From the NCBI GenBank assembly GCA_017642855.1, contig JAEPOO010000002.1, forward strand, positions 62,001-126,000: a stretch of DNA of 64,000 bases, given 5' to 3'. Positions 1 through 8,438 of this stretch are shown here, piece by piece. Every line of letters begins with the position of its first letter. The first letter of the stretch is position 1. The notes beneath the pieces were generated by a model that saw only the letters and a program-made list of their open reading frames with translations, was not told the DNA's origin and ran no database searches. Origin of the DNA: Pseudomonadales bacterium (lineage in GTDB: Bacteria; Pseudomonadota; Gammaproteobacteria; Pseudomonadales; Azotimanducaceae). A program made the position numbers and the translations under genes.

Positions 1-747
1 GTTGCCGAAGACGATTGAGCCCAGATAGAAGATGGCGTACTGATCTGATAGCGCGAAGTCATGACAGAAAGGGAAGGTCTCCATCGGGATCTGCCCTTTC
101 TTGAACAGCTTACCTTCGGGACTGATGCGATACATGTTGATGCATGGTTTCGGACCCTTGAGGCCGAATCCGGACACCCCGGCACCAAAATTAATATAGT
201 CACCCGTTTTGGTGTGTACCTTGCCGTGAGCGCTGAACACCATGGAAGCGTCCAGTTCACCGTCGTAGGTAAACTCACCGATGGTTTCCAGACTTCCCGG
301 TTTGAGCGCCCAGGGTTTGCCACCTTCATTCAACGCAAGCAGGTGTCCGCCATGATAGATCGTGTTGGTGTTTGCCGGGTTAGCCGGCATTTTTAGAAAG
401 TTCTTGGGCAGACCGCCGGGTAGTTGAGTACCGAATCCTCGATAGAGAATCTTTTGTGCTGCTGTCTCCTCGATGTACTTGGGCGTTCGTACATAACGAT
501 TGCGAAAGTGGGCCTTGCCCTCATCGAAGGTAAACGCACACAACATACCGTCGCCATCGAACCAGTGACCGTATTGCTCATCACCAATCCGCTGTCGCCC
601 GGGACCGTTCCTGAAGAAGGTTCCGCGGATATCCGAAGGCAGATCACCCTCGATGTCATCCAGCTTGTAGTCGTACTCAACGTCCAGATTTTCCAGACCG
701 CCGTGACAGGAGGGAATTTCGTTTGCACCCAGTGTTTGCAGGCTCAT
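1..747 (-). CDS. Carotenoid oxygenase family protein, partial (C-terminus beyond window)
   Basis: The first 249 residues of an Fe(II) dioxygenase of the carotenoid/lignostilbene cleavage family are visible; the gene runs off the left edge. Sequence signs: GTFFRNGPG at residues 42-50, then YGHWFDGDGML (59-69), the standard N-terminal signature. The first two of the four iron-binding histidines can be placed: H174 in the AHGKVHTKTGD segment and H229 in FCHDFALS. The other two lie outside the window. The family cleaves C=C bonds of polyenes or stilbenes with O2. The substrate cannot be told from this part; lignostilbene-type and apocarotenoid-type members share these motifs. The start is the ATG at 747-745, just before conserved sequence. 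It lies 88 bases downstream of a second iron oxygenase on the same strand, so the two may be co-transcribed. Confidence 0.88.
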   Translation of the reverse strand, partial: MSLQTLGANEIPSCHGGLENLDVEYDYKLDDIEGDLPSDIRGTFFRNGPGRQRIGDEQYGHWFDGDGMLCAFTFDEGKAHFRNRYVRTPKYIEETAAQKILYRGFGTQLPGGLPKNFLKMPANPANTNTIYHGGHLLALNEGGKPWALKPGSLETIGEFTYDGELDASMVFSAHGKVHTKTGDYINFGAGVSGFGLKGPKPCINMYRISPEGKLFKKGQIPMETFPFCHDFALSDQYAIFYLGSIVFGN

Positions 748-835
748 GGAGGCTTTACCATCATTATTGGATTGGGAACTTTATGCTATCACGGCGCAAT
801 AGGGGTGGGGCGCCGTATGTCCGGGAAGTTCTAAC

Positions 836-1663
836 TCACACCGGCCTTGCCACGTCCAAAACCGATACCCGTTCACCATACCTGGCAAAGCCTGCATAAT
901 CGCGCACCGCCTGATGTTGAACGCACCGGTTGTCCCACATGACCAAAGTACCCGGGGACCACTTAACACGGCATTGAATTCGGGGATTTCGAGCGACAAA
1001 CTCGTACAGACCATCCAGCAGCATGTCGCTTTCCCATCGGGGTATTCCTTCAACGTGGGATGTAAAACTACCGTTAACAAACAAGAGCGGCTTACCGGTT
1101 TCAGGATGGTGCACAACCACCGGATGGCTCGCCTTGGGGTAATTTTGGCCGGCTCTCAGTCGAATCCCGTAACTTCTAAGGTCGATCTCTCCATCATGGT
1201 ATGCAAATTTGTTTTGCAGCAGTGACTTCAGATCTTCAGATAACTCTGCGTAAGCTTCGTACATGTTGGCAAACATGGTGTCGCCTCCACCGTTGTCCGG
1301 AACTTTCGTGACGTACAGCAGAGAAGCCATCGGTGGAATCTCTTCACAACTGGCATCCGAATGCCATGCTTCCCCATTGCTCTGTTTCGCGTCCAGGGGG
1401 GTGTCGATGACAAAAATCTCGGGGTCGCCGGTTTTGTTCAAACCGGATTTGAAAGAGGGGTGTATATGAAGCTCGCCAAAGTAGCGACCAAAGCGCTTAT
1501 GCTCAGCCCGAGTGAGTTCCTGGTCCCTGAAAACCAAAACCATGTGCTTTAGCCAGGCGTCACGGAGTGCCTGGACGGTCGCATCATCGAGGGGTTCAGC
1601 AATATTCAACCCGCGTACTTCTGCTCCCATGCCGGGCGTGATGGTTGCAATCTCAAAATTCAT
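836..1663 (-). CDS. TauD/TfdA family 2-oxoglutarate-dependent dioxygenase
   Basis: A 275-residue non-haem iron dioxygenase of the taurine/2,4-D dioxygenase type. The metal triad is readable: H101 and D103 in WHSDAS and H250 in CVQHQAV. R261 or R265 near the C-terminus is placed to bind the 2-oxoglutarate carboxylate. Length matches the family (about 270-300). Such enzymes hydroxylate sulfonates, phenoxyacids or other small carboxylates, often releasing a side group; the substrate here is unknown. There is no sulfonate transport gene beside it, so taurine is only one option. It lies upstream of the carotenoid oxygenase on the same strand and is divergent from the aldolase gene, with 80 bases between the two start codons for both promoters. 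Confidence 0.9.
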   Translation of the reverse strand: MNFEIATITPGMGAEVRGLNIAEPLDDATVQALRDAWLKHMVLVFRDQELTRAEHKRFGRYFGELHIHPSFKSGLNKTGDPEIFVIDTPLDAKQSNGEAWHSDASCEEIPPMASLLYVTKVPDNGGGDTMFANMYEAYAELSEDLKSLLQNKFAYHDGEIDLRSYGIRLRAGQNYPKASHPVVVHHPETGKPLLFVNGSFTSHVEGIPRWESDMLLDGLYEFVARNPRIQCRVKWSPGTLVMWDNRCVQHQAVRDYAGFARYGERVSVLDVARPV

Positions 1664-1743
1664 GACTGCATTTAAACACAGCTACACTCTGCGCCGGAAA
1701 AATGCTATTACTGCCGGCATGATTCGCTTAGCAGGAACAACCC

Positions 1744-2538
1744 ATGTCAGAAGCCGTCCATGAAGATCAACCGGATATCACAGAAGGCGTTAACTTCCCG
1801 CCTGGTTTAGACAACGTTGATGATGAACGTCGCGAGCGCAAAAGAAAGCTCACCGCTGCACTTCGCGTTTTCGGCAAATTTGGATTTGATGAAGGCGTCG
1901 CCGGCCACTTCACCGTTCGCGATCCGGAAAAGACAGATCATTTCTGGGTCAACCCATTTGGTCGCTCGTTCAAACAGATGAAGGTGTCTGACCTGATCCT
2001 GGTCAACCATTCCGGTGACGTCGTTGAGGGTGATGGTCCTTTGAACGCCGCGGCTTTCGCTATCCACTCGCAGATCCATAAGAATCTGCCTCACGTGACG
2101 GCTGCGGCACACACTCATTCGCTCTATGGCAAGACCTGGTCGGCGATGGGTCGATTATTGGATCCACTGACTCAGGATTCCTGCGCCTTCTATCAGGACC
2201 ATGTGTTGTTCAACGACTTTACCGGTGTTGTTCTCGATACTTCTGAAGGTGAACGTATCTCGACAGCACTCGGCAAGAAAAAGGCGGCGATTCTGCAGAA
2301 TCATGGTCTGCTGACGACCGGGAGCACCGTAGACGAAGCAGCCTGGTGGTTCATCACGATGGAGCGCACTTGCCAGTCCCAGCTTCTCGCAGAGGCTGCC
2401 GGCACGCCGGTCAAAATTCGACCGGACGTTGCTGAGTTAACCTACTCCCAGGTTGGCCAACCCATTGCCGGATATTTCAGCTTCAAACCCATTTATGATG
2501 TCATCGTCGCTGAACAGCCGGATATGTTTGACGACTGA
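1744..2538 (+). CDS. Class II aldolase/adducin family protein
   Basis: A 264-residue zinc aldolase-fold protein. The metal-site pattern is clear: H123 and H125 in AAAHTHSLYG and H187 in LQNHGLLTTG, with GHFTVRDP (55-62) at the N-terminus as in the adducin-type subgroup. The family includes L-fuculose-1-phosphate aldolase, L-ribulose-5-phosphate epimerase, and many uncharacterised members that act on hydroxy-acid or decarboxylation substrates. The subgroup with a long N-terminus and no sugar-phosphate context is usually annotated only as class II aldolase. The start ATG has an AGGA ribosome site 7 bases upstream (in agcaggaacaaccc). Divergent from the TauD-type gene. No sugar kinase or isomerase directly adjoins, so a sugar role is not shown. 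Confidence 0.88.
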   Translation: MSEAVHEDQPDITEGVNFPPGLDNVDDERRERKRKLTAALRVFGKFGFDEGVAGHFTVRDPEKTDHFWVNPFGRSFKQMKVSDLILVNHSGDVVEGDGPLNAAAFAIHSQIHKNLPHVTAAAHTHSLYGKTWSAMGRLLDPLTQDSCAFYQDHVLFNDFTGVVLDTSEGERISTALGKKKAAILQNHGLLTTGSTVDEAAWWFITMERTCQSQLLAEAAGTPVKIRPDVAELTYSQVGQPIAGYFSFKPIYDVIVAEQPDMFDD

Positions 2539-2584
2539 TCAAGCCTTGCCGTGTCGGCCTTAAAGATCGTGCACGGCTGGTACG

Positions 2585-2692
2585 ATGCGAACTTTGGAGG
2601 CATTGTTACTCAGAACGCTGTTTATCCGTTTCATCATCATCTTTTTTGCACTGTCCTACGTATTCTCTAGCGCACAACCGATTGCGCCATGA
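2585..2692 (+). CDS. Possible 35-residue single-pass membrane microprotein
   Basis: An ATG-initiated reading frame of 35 codons lies in the gap between the aldolase gene and hemH. It encodes a strongly hydrophobic stretch (about residues 11-28, rich in F, I and L) after a short N-terminus with two arginines, ending in SSAQPIAP. This could be a small membrane protein or a secretion-like leader. No ribosome site is evident before the ATG; the GGAGG at 2596-2600 lies inside the frame. I do not recognise a family. It may equally be chance open sequence. Confidence 0.2.
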   Translation: MRTLEALLLRTLFIRFIIIFFALSYVFSSAQPIAP

Positions 2693-2752
2693 CGCCAGGG
2701 GTGATGAATCTTGCTAGACTGCCGCGATACCCAAACTGTAAAGCGTGAGACT

Positions 2753-3712
2753 TTGACTGAAACGCGAACAGCCGTGATGCTGATAAACCTTGGGACACCA
2801 GACCGTCCCGATGAGGAAAGCATCCGTCGATATTTGAAACAGTTTCTTTCGGATCCACGTGTTGTGGATTTCCCGCGATGGCTCTGGTTGCCGATACTCA
2901 ATGGCATCATCCTGCGAACTCGCCCTCCAAAGCTTGTTCACAACTATGAGCTGATCTGGGGAACACACGACGGACCGATTCGCACGGTGACCTCAGCACT
3001 GGAGCGACGCATCCAGACACGAATGCCAAATGTGACCGTCGTTTCCGCCATGACCTACGGCTCGCCGTCCATTGCCAGCGTGTTAGAAACCATTCGGGAT
3101 GTGGATCACGTCGTCGTGCTGCCCCTCTTTCCGCAATACGCCGGTGCAACTACGGGTGCGGTTGCCGACGAATTGGAGCGTGCCATTGCAGAGACGAATA
3201 GTACTCAGACATTCGAACTCATCGAACATTACTTTGATGACCCGCAGTACATCGACGCACTCGCGGCAAGCATCAAGTCGCATCATGCTTATCGAACAGG
3301 CGCGCCAAAAGTCGTGTTCTCTTTTCACGGCATTCCTCAATCACAATCAAACCGGGGCGATCCCTATGCTGCTCAGTGCGCAAAAACCGCGGCGCTGGTC
3401 GCAGAAAAGCTGGGGTTGCCCAAGGACAGATGGATTCAGACTTATCAATCACGATTCGGTCCATTGCCCTGGTTGAAGCCGTACACGGATATCACAATGG
3501 AGGCACTGCCCAGCGATGGCGTTGATGATGTGCTTGTCGTCTGCCCCGGGTTTTCCGTCGACTGTCTGGAAACCGTCGAGGAAATCCGAATACAGAACCG
3601 GGACATCTTCCTGGAAGCCGGGGGGAAGCGGTTTAACTACGTCAAAGCGCTGAACGCGAGCCATAGCCACGCGGATTGTCTTGCCGATATTCTCGGGAAC
3701 AAACTCCCGTGA
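2753..3712 (+). CDS. hemH: Ferrochelatase (protohaem ferro-lyase)
   Basis: Inserts Fe2+ into protoporphyrin IX, the last step of haem synthesis; cytoplasmic or peripheral membrane. Signs: AVMLINLGTPDRP at the start, KQFLSDPRVVD, the FSFHGIPQS segment with the metal-site histidine, GDPYAAQC, the SRFGPLPWLKPYTD segment, and CPGFSVDCLETVEEI with the catalytic glutamates. No ATG precedes conserved sequence. TTG at 2753 gives an N-terminus that matches the family, while TTG 2711 would add an unlikely tail; ATG 2777 would cut into the first strand. Length from 2753 is 319 residues, normal for the family. Its stop overlaps the start of the next gene by four bases. Confidence 0.93.
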   Translation: MTETRTAVMLINLGTPDRPDEESIRRYLKQFLSDPRVVDFPRWLWLPILNGIILRTRPPKLVHNYELIWGTHDGPIRTVTSALERRIQTRMPNVTVVSAMTYGSPSIASVLETIRDVDHVVVLPLFPQYAGATTGAVADELERAIAETNSTQTFELIEHYFDDPQYIDALAASIKSHHAYRTGAPKVVFSFHGIPQSQSNRGDPYAAQCAKTAALVAEKLGLPKDRWIQTYQSRFGPLPWLKPYTDITMEALPSDGVDDVLVVCPGFSVDCLETVEEIRIQNRDIFLEAGGKRFNYVKALNASHSHADCLADILGNKLP

Positions 3713-4581
3713 CACAACTGCTGGCCATCGGAGAGTGTATGGTGGAAATGAGCCATCTGTCCGGGGATCAGCTGAAACTCGGATTTGCTGGTGACAGTTC
3801 CAACGCCTGTATTTACCTGAAACGGAGCGCACCGGACACCCGCATCCAGTACCTGACCGTGCTCGGCGATGATCACTACAGTGACGCCATTCTTGAGATG
3901 TGGCATGCAGAAAATATCGACACTTCACTGGTCACCAGGTTGCCGGGTGAACTGCCCGGTTTGTCGATCACAACAAACTCAGAAGATGGTGAACGCAGCT
4001 TTTATTACTGGCGTGGTCAATCCGCCTACAAAAAGTTACCGGATATACTTGGCGACAGACTACCGGATGCTGACTACCTGTATGTCAGTGGCATCTCCTT
4101 TGCTGCAACACTTCCAGATAAACGCGAGCAGCTTCTGGCACTGGTAGGGGACGCTGTCGCACGAGGCAGCCGTCTCATATTCGACCCTAACTATCGCGCC
4201 CGGCTTTGGACGCCAGAAGCGGCAATGACAATGATTCACTCGGTACTGCCTCTGACATCCATGTTCCTCACTTCAGATGAAGACGTGGACCAGCTGACCG
4301 ATGATCCTGATGCCTTCCTTCAGCAGGCAACTGAGCATTGCGGCGAAGTGGTGTTTCGCCGGGGTAATCGTCCATGCTCAATTTATCGCGAGGGTACACA
4401 AATCGATGTGCCCGCACAGACCGTCGATGCCATAGACACCACCGGCGCAGGCGATTCGTTCAACGGCACATTCATTGGGCAAAGATTGCAGGGCGCTGAT
4501 GTTCAATCTGCTGCGGTGGCAGCACACGAAGTTGCTGCGCAAGTCGTGCAGCACAAGGGGGCGATCACACCCCGAGATTAA
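3709..4581 (+). CDS. kdgK: PfkB-family sugar kinase, 2-keto-3-deoxygluconate kinase-like
   Basis: A 290-residue ribokinase-fold kinase that most resembles 2-dehydro-3-deoxygluconokinase, which phosphorylates KDG before aldol cleavage to pyruvate and glyceraldehyde-3-phosphate. Signs: LLAIGECMVEM at the N-terminus, the glycine-poor substrate loop FAGDSSNACIYLKR, and the PfkB signature DTTGAGDSFNGTF near residues 243-255 with the catalytic aspartate and anion hole. The start is GTG 3709, overlapping the hemH stop (GTGA), so translation is likely coupled to hemH. No KDG aldolase or uronate pathway gene is beside it, so the exact sugar acid is inferred from sequence only. Confidence 0.82.
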   Translation: MTQLLAIGECMVEMSHLSGDQLKLGFAGDSSNACIYLKRSAPDTRIQYLTVLGDDHYSDAILEMWHAENIDTSLVTRLPGELPGLSITTNSEDGERSFYYWRGQSAYKKLPDILGDRLPDADYLYVSGISFAATLPDKREQLLALVGDAVARGSRLIFDPNYRARLWTPEAAMTMIHSVLPLTSMFLTSDEDVDQLTDDPDAFLQQATEHCGEVVFRRGNRPCSIYREGTQIDVPAQTVDAIDTTGAGDSFNGTFIGQRLQGADVQSAAVAAHEVAAQVVQHKGAITPRD

Positions 4582-4590
4582 GTGAGCCTA

Positions 4591-5394
4591 TCAGACACGC
4601 GCAGGGTCTTCTTCGGACCCTGCTGTTTCTTTCAACTCTTCTGGCGGCTTGTAGTTAAAACCAGCGACTCGATCTCGACCAGACTCAACTGCAAACTCCA
4701 GTGCTTTGGATGCGTTTGCCATCAGTTCGTCCACGTCTTCTGTGCCATGGAAAGTTGTGATGCCCCCAGAGGCCGTGACCTGCATGGCATCATCATCCTT
4801 GATCTTGATCTGGCTGATCAGCTGGCTGATTCGGTTGATGATCATGACAGCATCTTCTTCAGACGCGCCTGAAAGCAGTAATGCAAATATGTCATTGTCC
4901 ATACGTGCAATGACGTCTACCTCGCGAAGCGCCGCTTTTACGATTCTGGAAAACAGTTGCAAGGTTTCATTGCCGCTACCTAGTCCGTGGCTGTCGACAA
5001 TCTCCGCGAACTGGTCAACCTGAAGGATCGCAATGGTGAAGTGATAACTGCCACGCTCGCTCATCGCACGATGCTGCGTCAACACGTCTTTGAAATGCGT
5101 TTCGTTATAACAGCCCGTAAGTTCATCCAGGGTGGTCACCGATGAGAACCTTTCCTTCAGACCCGCAAGTTCGTCCGAGACGGATGAAAGCTCAGACTCG
5201 GCTTCAGTTGCACGTCGCTCGAGGTGACTGAGCGCGCGATTGATAACAAGAGAGGGCATGATCATCATCGCAGCCATGGCAATGCCAATGACGACAAGCT
5301 GCCCGAACTCAAGGTCTCTCATGAGGAAGAAGATCAGGCAATACAGAACCAGCGTATTCATGCCGAGTAAGAGGTGGATTCTGTTCTTGTTCAT
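4591..5394 (-). CDS. Membrane protein with degenerate GGDEF domain
   Basis: A 267-residue protein with two N-terminal membrane segments (about 7-26 and 31-52), a short coiled-coil linker (about 55-83), and a GGDEF-fold domain (about 88-250; DELTGCYNETHF at its start). The signature loop that should read GG(D/E)EF reads MDNDIF in ARMDNDIFALLLSG, so both glycines and the last acidic residue of the active site are gone. Diguanylate cyclase activity is therefore unlikely. Such domains often bind c-di-GMP or partners, or are enzymatically silent. The end is acidic (EEDPARV). It converges on the kinase gene and is divergent from the esterase gene, with 54 bases between starts. Confidence 0.85.
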   Translation of the reverse strand: MNKNRIHLLLGMNTLVLYCLIFFLMRDLEFGQLVVIGIAMAAMMIMPSLVINRALSHLERRATEAESELSSVSDELAGLKERFSSVTTLDELTGCYNETHFKDVLTQHRAMSERGSYHFTIAILQVDQFAEIVDSHGLGSGNETLQLFSRIVKAALREVDVIARMDNDIFALLLSGASEEDAVMIINRISQLISQIKIKDDDAMQVTASGGITTFHGTEDVDELMANASKALEFAVESGRDRVAGFNYKPPEELKETAGSEEDPARV

Positions 5395-5448
5395 CTTTGT
5401 GAAATTTCGCCGGTTTATTGGCCCGACCGTGACGGATACGTGATAATA

Positions 5449-6738
5449 ATGGAATCATCAGAAACCATAAAGCATCTTCGTCGGCCTATGAGCACCCTAT
5501 TTTTTCTGCTGTCACTCCTGTTCGCGTGGCAGGCCTGGAATCTCTATCACCCTAACTTTGATCATCCGAGGTGGTCATTTCTGAGTTTTGCTTTCGGACT
5601 GCCAACCGGAGAACTCGCACCTCATATTATCTTCTGGCAGGCCTTAACTGTGGCTTTCTTCGTCCTGACCGGCTCAGTCTGGGGTCTGTTTGGTGCACTC
5701 GGCTTTTTGCTCTGCGTTGGCGCCTGGGCAACGATGGCACTTTACTACTACGAAGGTTCCAGGGCGCGTGAAGAAGTCGCCACTGCTCTGATCAACGGTC
5801 TGGGGAAAACCTACGAGTCCAAAATTGACAGCGAATTCAGGGAACGATTCAGCTCAGAGCCAGACAACCAGCTCATCCGGCATCCGCTGACTCACAAGGA
5901 TCCGGACGTGGAATACATCCAGAATATCCACTACGGCGATCACGGCCAGCGCCTGGATATTCGTCGGCCTAGAGATCCCCGGTCCGAGAGACCCATGCCT
6001 GTGCTCATGCACATCCATGGGGGCGCATGGATTTATGGACGCAAGGACGATGGACAGGCCGTGCCTCTGATGAACTATATGACGAAGCGGGACTGGATCT
6101 CAGTATCCATTTCCTACCGACTCAGTCCGGGTGCCACATTCCCTGATCATATTGTGGACTGTAAACAGGCACTGGTATGGATCAAAGATCACATCGAAGA
6201 GTACGGCGGTGATCCAGATTTCATCATGGTCACTGGCGGCAGCGCAGGTGGACATTTGACATCGCTGCTTGCACTGAGTGACGGTCATCAAGCATTTCAG
6301 CCTGGGTTCGAAGATCGAGATACCTCCGTCCAGGGTGCTGTGCCCTTCTATGGGATCTTCGACTTTACTGACGAACATGGCCTGCACCACCATGAGGGCA
6401 TGACCGAGCTGCTGGAAGACAACATTCTGAAAACGGACATGATCGGAAACGAAGACGCCTATCGAGAAGCCTCACCCATTCAATATATTTCAAAAGACGC
6501 GCCACCCATGATGGTCATTCATGGCGAGCTGGATACACTGGTCCCCGTTAAGGCATCACACGTGTTTACCGATGCGCTAACAGCAACCTCTAAAAACAAA
6601 GTTGTTATGCTGGAAGTTTCCAAGGCGCAACATGCGTTTGATGTGTTTCCATCGATACGCAGTGAGTACGTCAAGTTCGGAGTCGAGCGTTTCCTGACCT
6701 GGAACTACAGCCAGTACCTGAAGTCTCTGGGTAACTGA
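5449..6738 (+). CDS. Membrane-anchored alpha/beta hydrolase (esterase/lipase, BD-FAE/HSL type)
   Basis: A 429-residue hydrolase with three N-terminal membrane segments (about 16-33, 60-80, 82-100) and an esterase domain from about residue 155. Catalytic features: oxyanion-hole HGGAW (190-194), nucleophile S265 in GGSAGGH, acid D362 in HGELDTLVP, and H395 in AQHAFDVF. This layout is common in lipid or acyl-ester hydrolases acting at the inner membrane. The natural substrate is unknown. Start: ATG 5449 is chosen as the first ATG after the divergent GGDEF gene start; ATG 5488, in front of the first membrane segment, is also possible. It converges with the TPP-enzyme gene, with one base between stops. 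Confidence 0.85.
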   Translation: MESSETIKHLRRPMSTLFFLLSLLFAWQAWNLYHPNFDHPRWSFLSFAFGLPTGELAPHIIFWQALTVAFFVLTGSVWGLFGALGFLLCVGAWATMALYYYEGSRAREEVATALINGLGKTYESKIDSEFRERFSSEPDNQLIRHPLTHKDPDVEYIQNIHYGDHGQRLDIRRPRDPRSERPMPVLMHIHGGAWIYGRKDDGQAVPLMNYMTKRDWISVSISYRLSPGATFPDHIVDCKQALVWIKDHIEEYGGDPDFIMVTGGSAGGHLTSLLALSDGHQAFQPGFEDRDTSVQGAVPFYGIFDFTDEHGLHHHEGMTELLEDNILKTDMIGNEDAYREASPIQYISKDAPPMMVIHGELDTLVPVKASHVFTDALTATSKNKVVMLEVSKAQHAFDVFPSIRSEYVKFGVERFLTWNYSQYLKSLGN

Positions 6739-6739
6739 A

Positions 6740-8389
6740 TCAGACTTTGAAAGCACTCTGAGGTGTACTGACAGCAAGCTCCTTATCCGTAATGAACTCC
6801 AGCAGCGCTGCTTGCCCCCTTTTGTTCGCTTCTATACCTCGGCGTATTGCTGCTGCAATTTCATTAGGATCCGTGACCCGCTCACCATAACCACCAAAAG
6901 CGACCGCCATATCCGCATAGTTTCCGGAAATGTCCGTACTCCTGTATTTCTCGGTGGCAACCTGCATGATCGGCAGCTCAATCGCCATTGAGAAGTTGTT
7001 GAACAGGATCGACAAGATAGGAATGTTCTCGCGAACTGCCGTTTCAAAGTCCATGCCTGTAAAGCCAATGGCAGCGTCACCCCAGACGTTGATACACACC
7101 GCTTCGGGCCGAGCCAGTTTAGCACCCATGGCCAGACCTAGTCCGTAACCCAGCTGTGTTGTTTTACCCCAACCAATATAACTGAGGGGCGCTTTACTGA
7201 CCCAAAAAGGTGAGATCTGATCCCGCGGACTACCGGCATCGTGAGTGATCACCGTTTCCGCCGGATTGGTGGCCTGCATCAGTTCCCAGATCACACGATA
7301 TGGACTGATCGGTGCTTCGTTATTGGTCAGCTTTGGCATCCAATCCGCGAGCCAGGACTCACGCTCACTGGCGATTCTGGTCGAAACACCGGCTCGAGCT
7401 TGGGCTTTTTCACGGCTCAGGCCATCCATCGCATCGAACATCAGCTGCAGTGTGAGTTTGGCATCGCCCACCATCGTGTACTGTGCGGGTACATCTTTGT
7501 TGAGATCCATGGGATCCAAGGTGGCATGAATAATGGTCTTGCCACGCGGCATCTGTACCCCAAAGCCAGTCAGGGCGAAGCTGCAGCCGATGCCGAAGAT
7601 TACGTCAGCTTCCTGGAGAAAGTCATGAACTGGTTTCGGCAGTGACCGGCCGCCAGATCCCAGTGACAAGGGATGATCTTCCGGAAACGCGCTTTTGCCT
7701 TCGAGACTGGTTGTCACAGGAATATTCCAGGCTTCAGCCAACGCCTTAAGTTCCTCCCAGGCTTTGGCGTAATGAACGCCCTGACCCGCATAGATGACCG
7801 GCTTCTCAGCGTTTGCCAGGAGTGCCGCCGCCTTACCCACATCCGCAGGGTCTGGCATGGTTCGTGACTTAAAACTCGGCATATAAACAAAGTCATCCGG
7901 CACTTCTTCACGAAAAACGTCGAGCGGGACCTCAATCATGACCGGGCCGCCACGGCCATTACGGAGTTGCGAAAAAGCCCGCCGCATAACTTCCGGTAAA
8001 GCTTTGCCCATGGTCAACGGCTCTGCCCACTTTGTGATGTGCTGCATATTCAGCGTCGAATTGAAGTTCGGATAGTAATTGGCGATCCGTCGTTGGTATC
8101 CTGCCGGCATCACGAGTATCGGCACCGACTCACTGTAAGCCTGCGCGACGCCACCAAATGCATTTTCTGCACCCGGCCCATGCTGCATGACAAAAACTCC
8201 GATGTCGTCACCAGAGCTGAGCCGACTGACGGCATCCGCCATATGTAACCCGACCCGTTCCTGGCGAACAATAATGGTTCTGATATCTGCTTCCGCTGCC
8301 GCCTCAATGATCGGATTTACGGGGTAGCCAATAATGAATTTGACTTTCTCGCGTTTCAGCACCTCAGCAATAGCGTTGGCAACCAGCAT
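6740..8389 (-). CDS. Thiamine pyrophosphate-dependent enzyme, acetolactate synthase-like
   Basis: A 549-residue ThDP enzyme with the three usual domains: N-terminal PYR domain with catalytic-type E44 in VRQERVGLHMADA, a central domain (about 190-330), and a C-terminal PP domain with the ThDP/Mg motif starting at GD 437-438 and ending at NN 464-465. The family includes acetolactate synthase, benzoylformate decarboxylase, oxalyl-CoA and 2-hydroxyacyl-CoA lyases. It lies apart from ilv genes and lacks a small regulatory subunit gene, so a catabolic 2-oxo or 2-hydroxy-acid role is more likely than valine synthesis. The gene for a D-2-hydroxyacid dehydrogenase lies 41 bases upstream on the same strand, suggesting a shared operon and linked substrates. 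Confidence 0.85.
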   Translation of the reverse strand: MLVANAIAEVLKREKVKFIIGYPVNPIIEAAAEADIRTIIVRQERVGLHMADAVSRLSSGDDIGVFVMQHGPGAENAFGGVAQAYSESVPILVMPAGYQRRIANYYPNFNSTLNMQHITKWAEPLTMGKALPEVMRRAFSQLRNGRGGPVMIEVPLDVFREEVPDDFVYMPSFKSRTMPDPADVGKAAALLANAEKPVIYAGQGVHYAKAWEELKALAEAWNIPVTTSLEGKSAFPEDHPLSLGSGGRSLPKPVHDFLQEADVIFGIGCSFALTGFGVQMPRGKTIIHATLDPMDLNKDVPAQYTMVGDAKLTLQLMFDAMDGLSREKAQARAGVSTRIASERESWLADWMPKLTNNEAPISPYRVIWELMQATNPAETVITHDAGSPRDQISPFWVSKAPLSYIGWGKTTQLGYGLGLAMGAKLARPEAVCINVWGDAAIGFTGMDFETAVRENIPILSILFNNFSMAIELPIMQVATEKYRSTDISGNYADMAVAFGGYGERVTDPNEIAAAIRRGIEANKRGQAALLEFITDKELAVSTPQSAFKV

Positions 8390-8417
8390 AGTTAACTCCC
8401 TGTTTGCGCTTCTCTGT

Positions 8418-8438
8418 TATCGATTATCGACTATCGAT
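8418..8438. repeat. Three tandem 7-base repeats at a stop codon
   Basis: The plus strand shows TATCGAT, TATCGAC, TATCGAT directly joined. The block spans the TAG stop of the dehydrogenase gene (8433-8431) and its 3' flank, just before the TPP-enzyme gene. It may be replication slippage or a small protein or RNA site. Confidence 0.6.
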
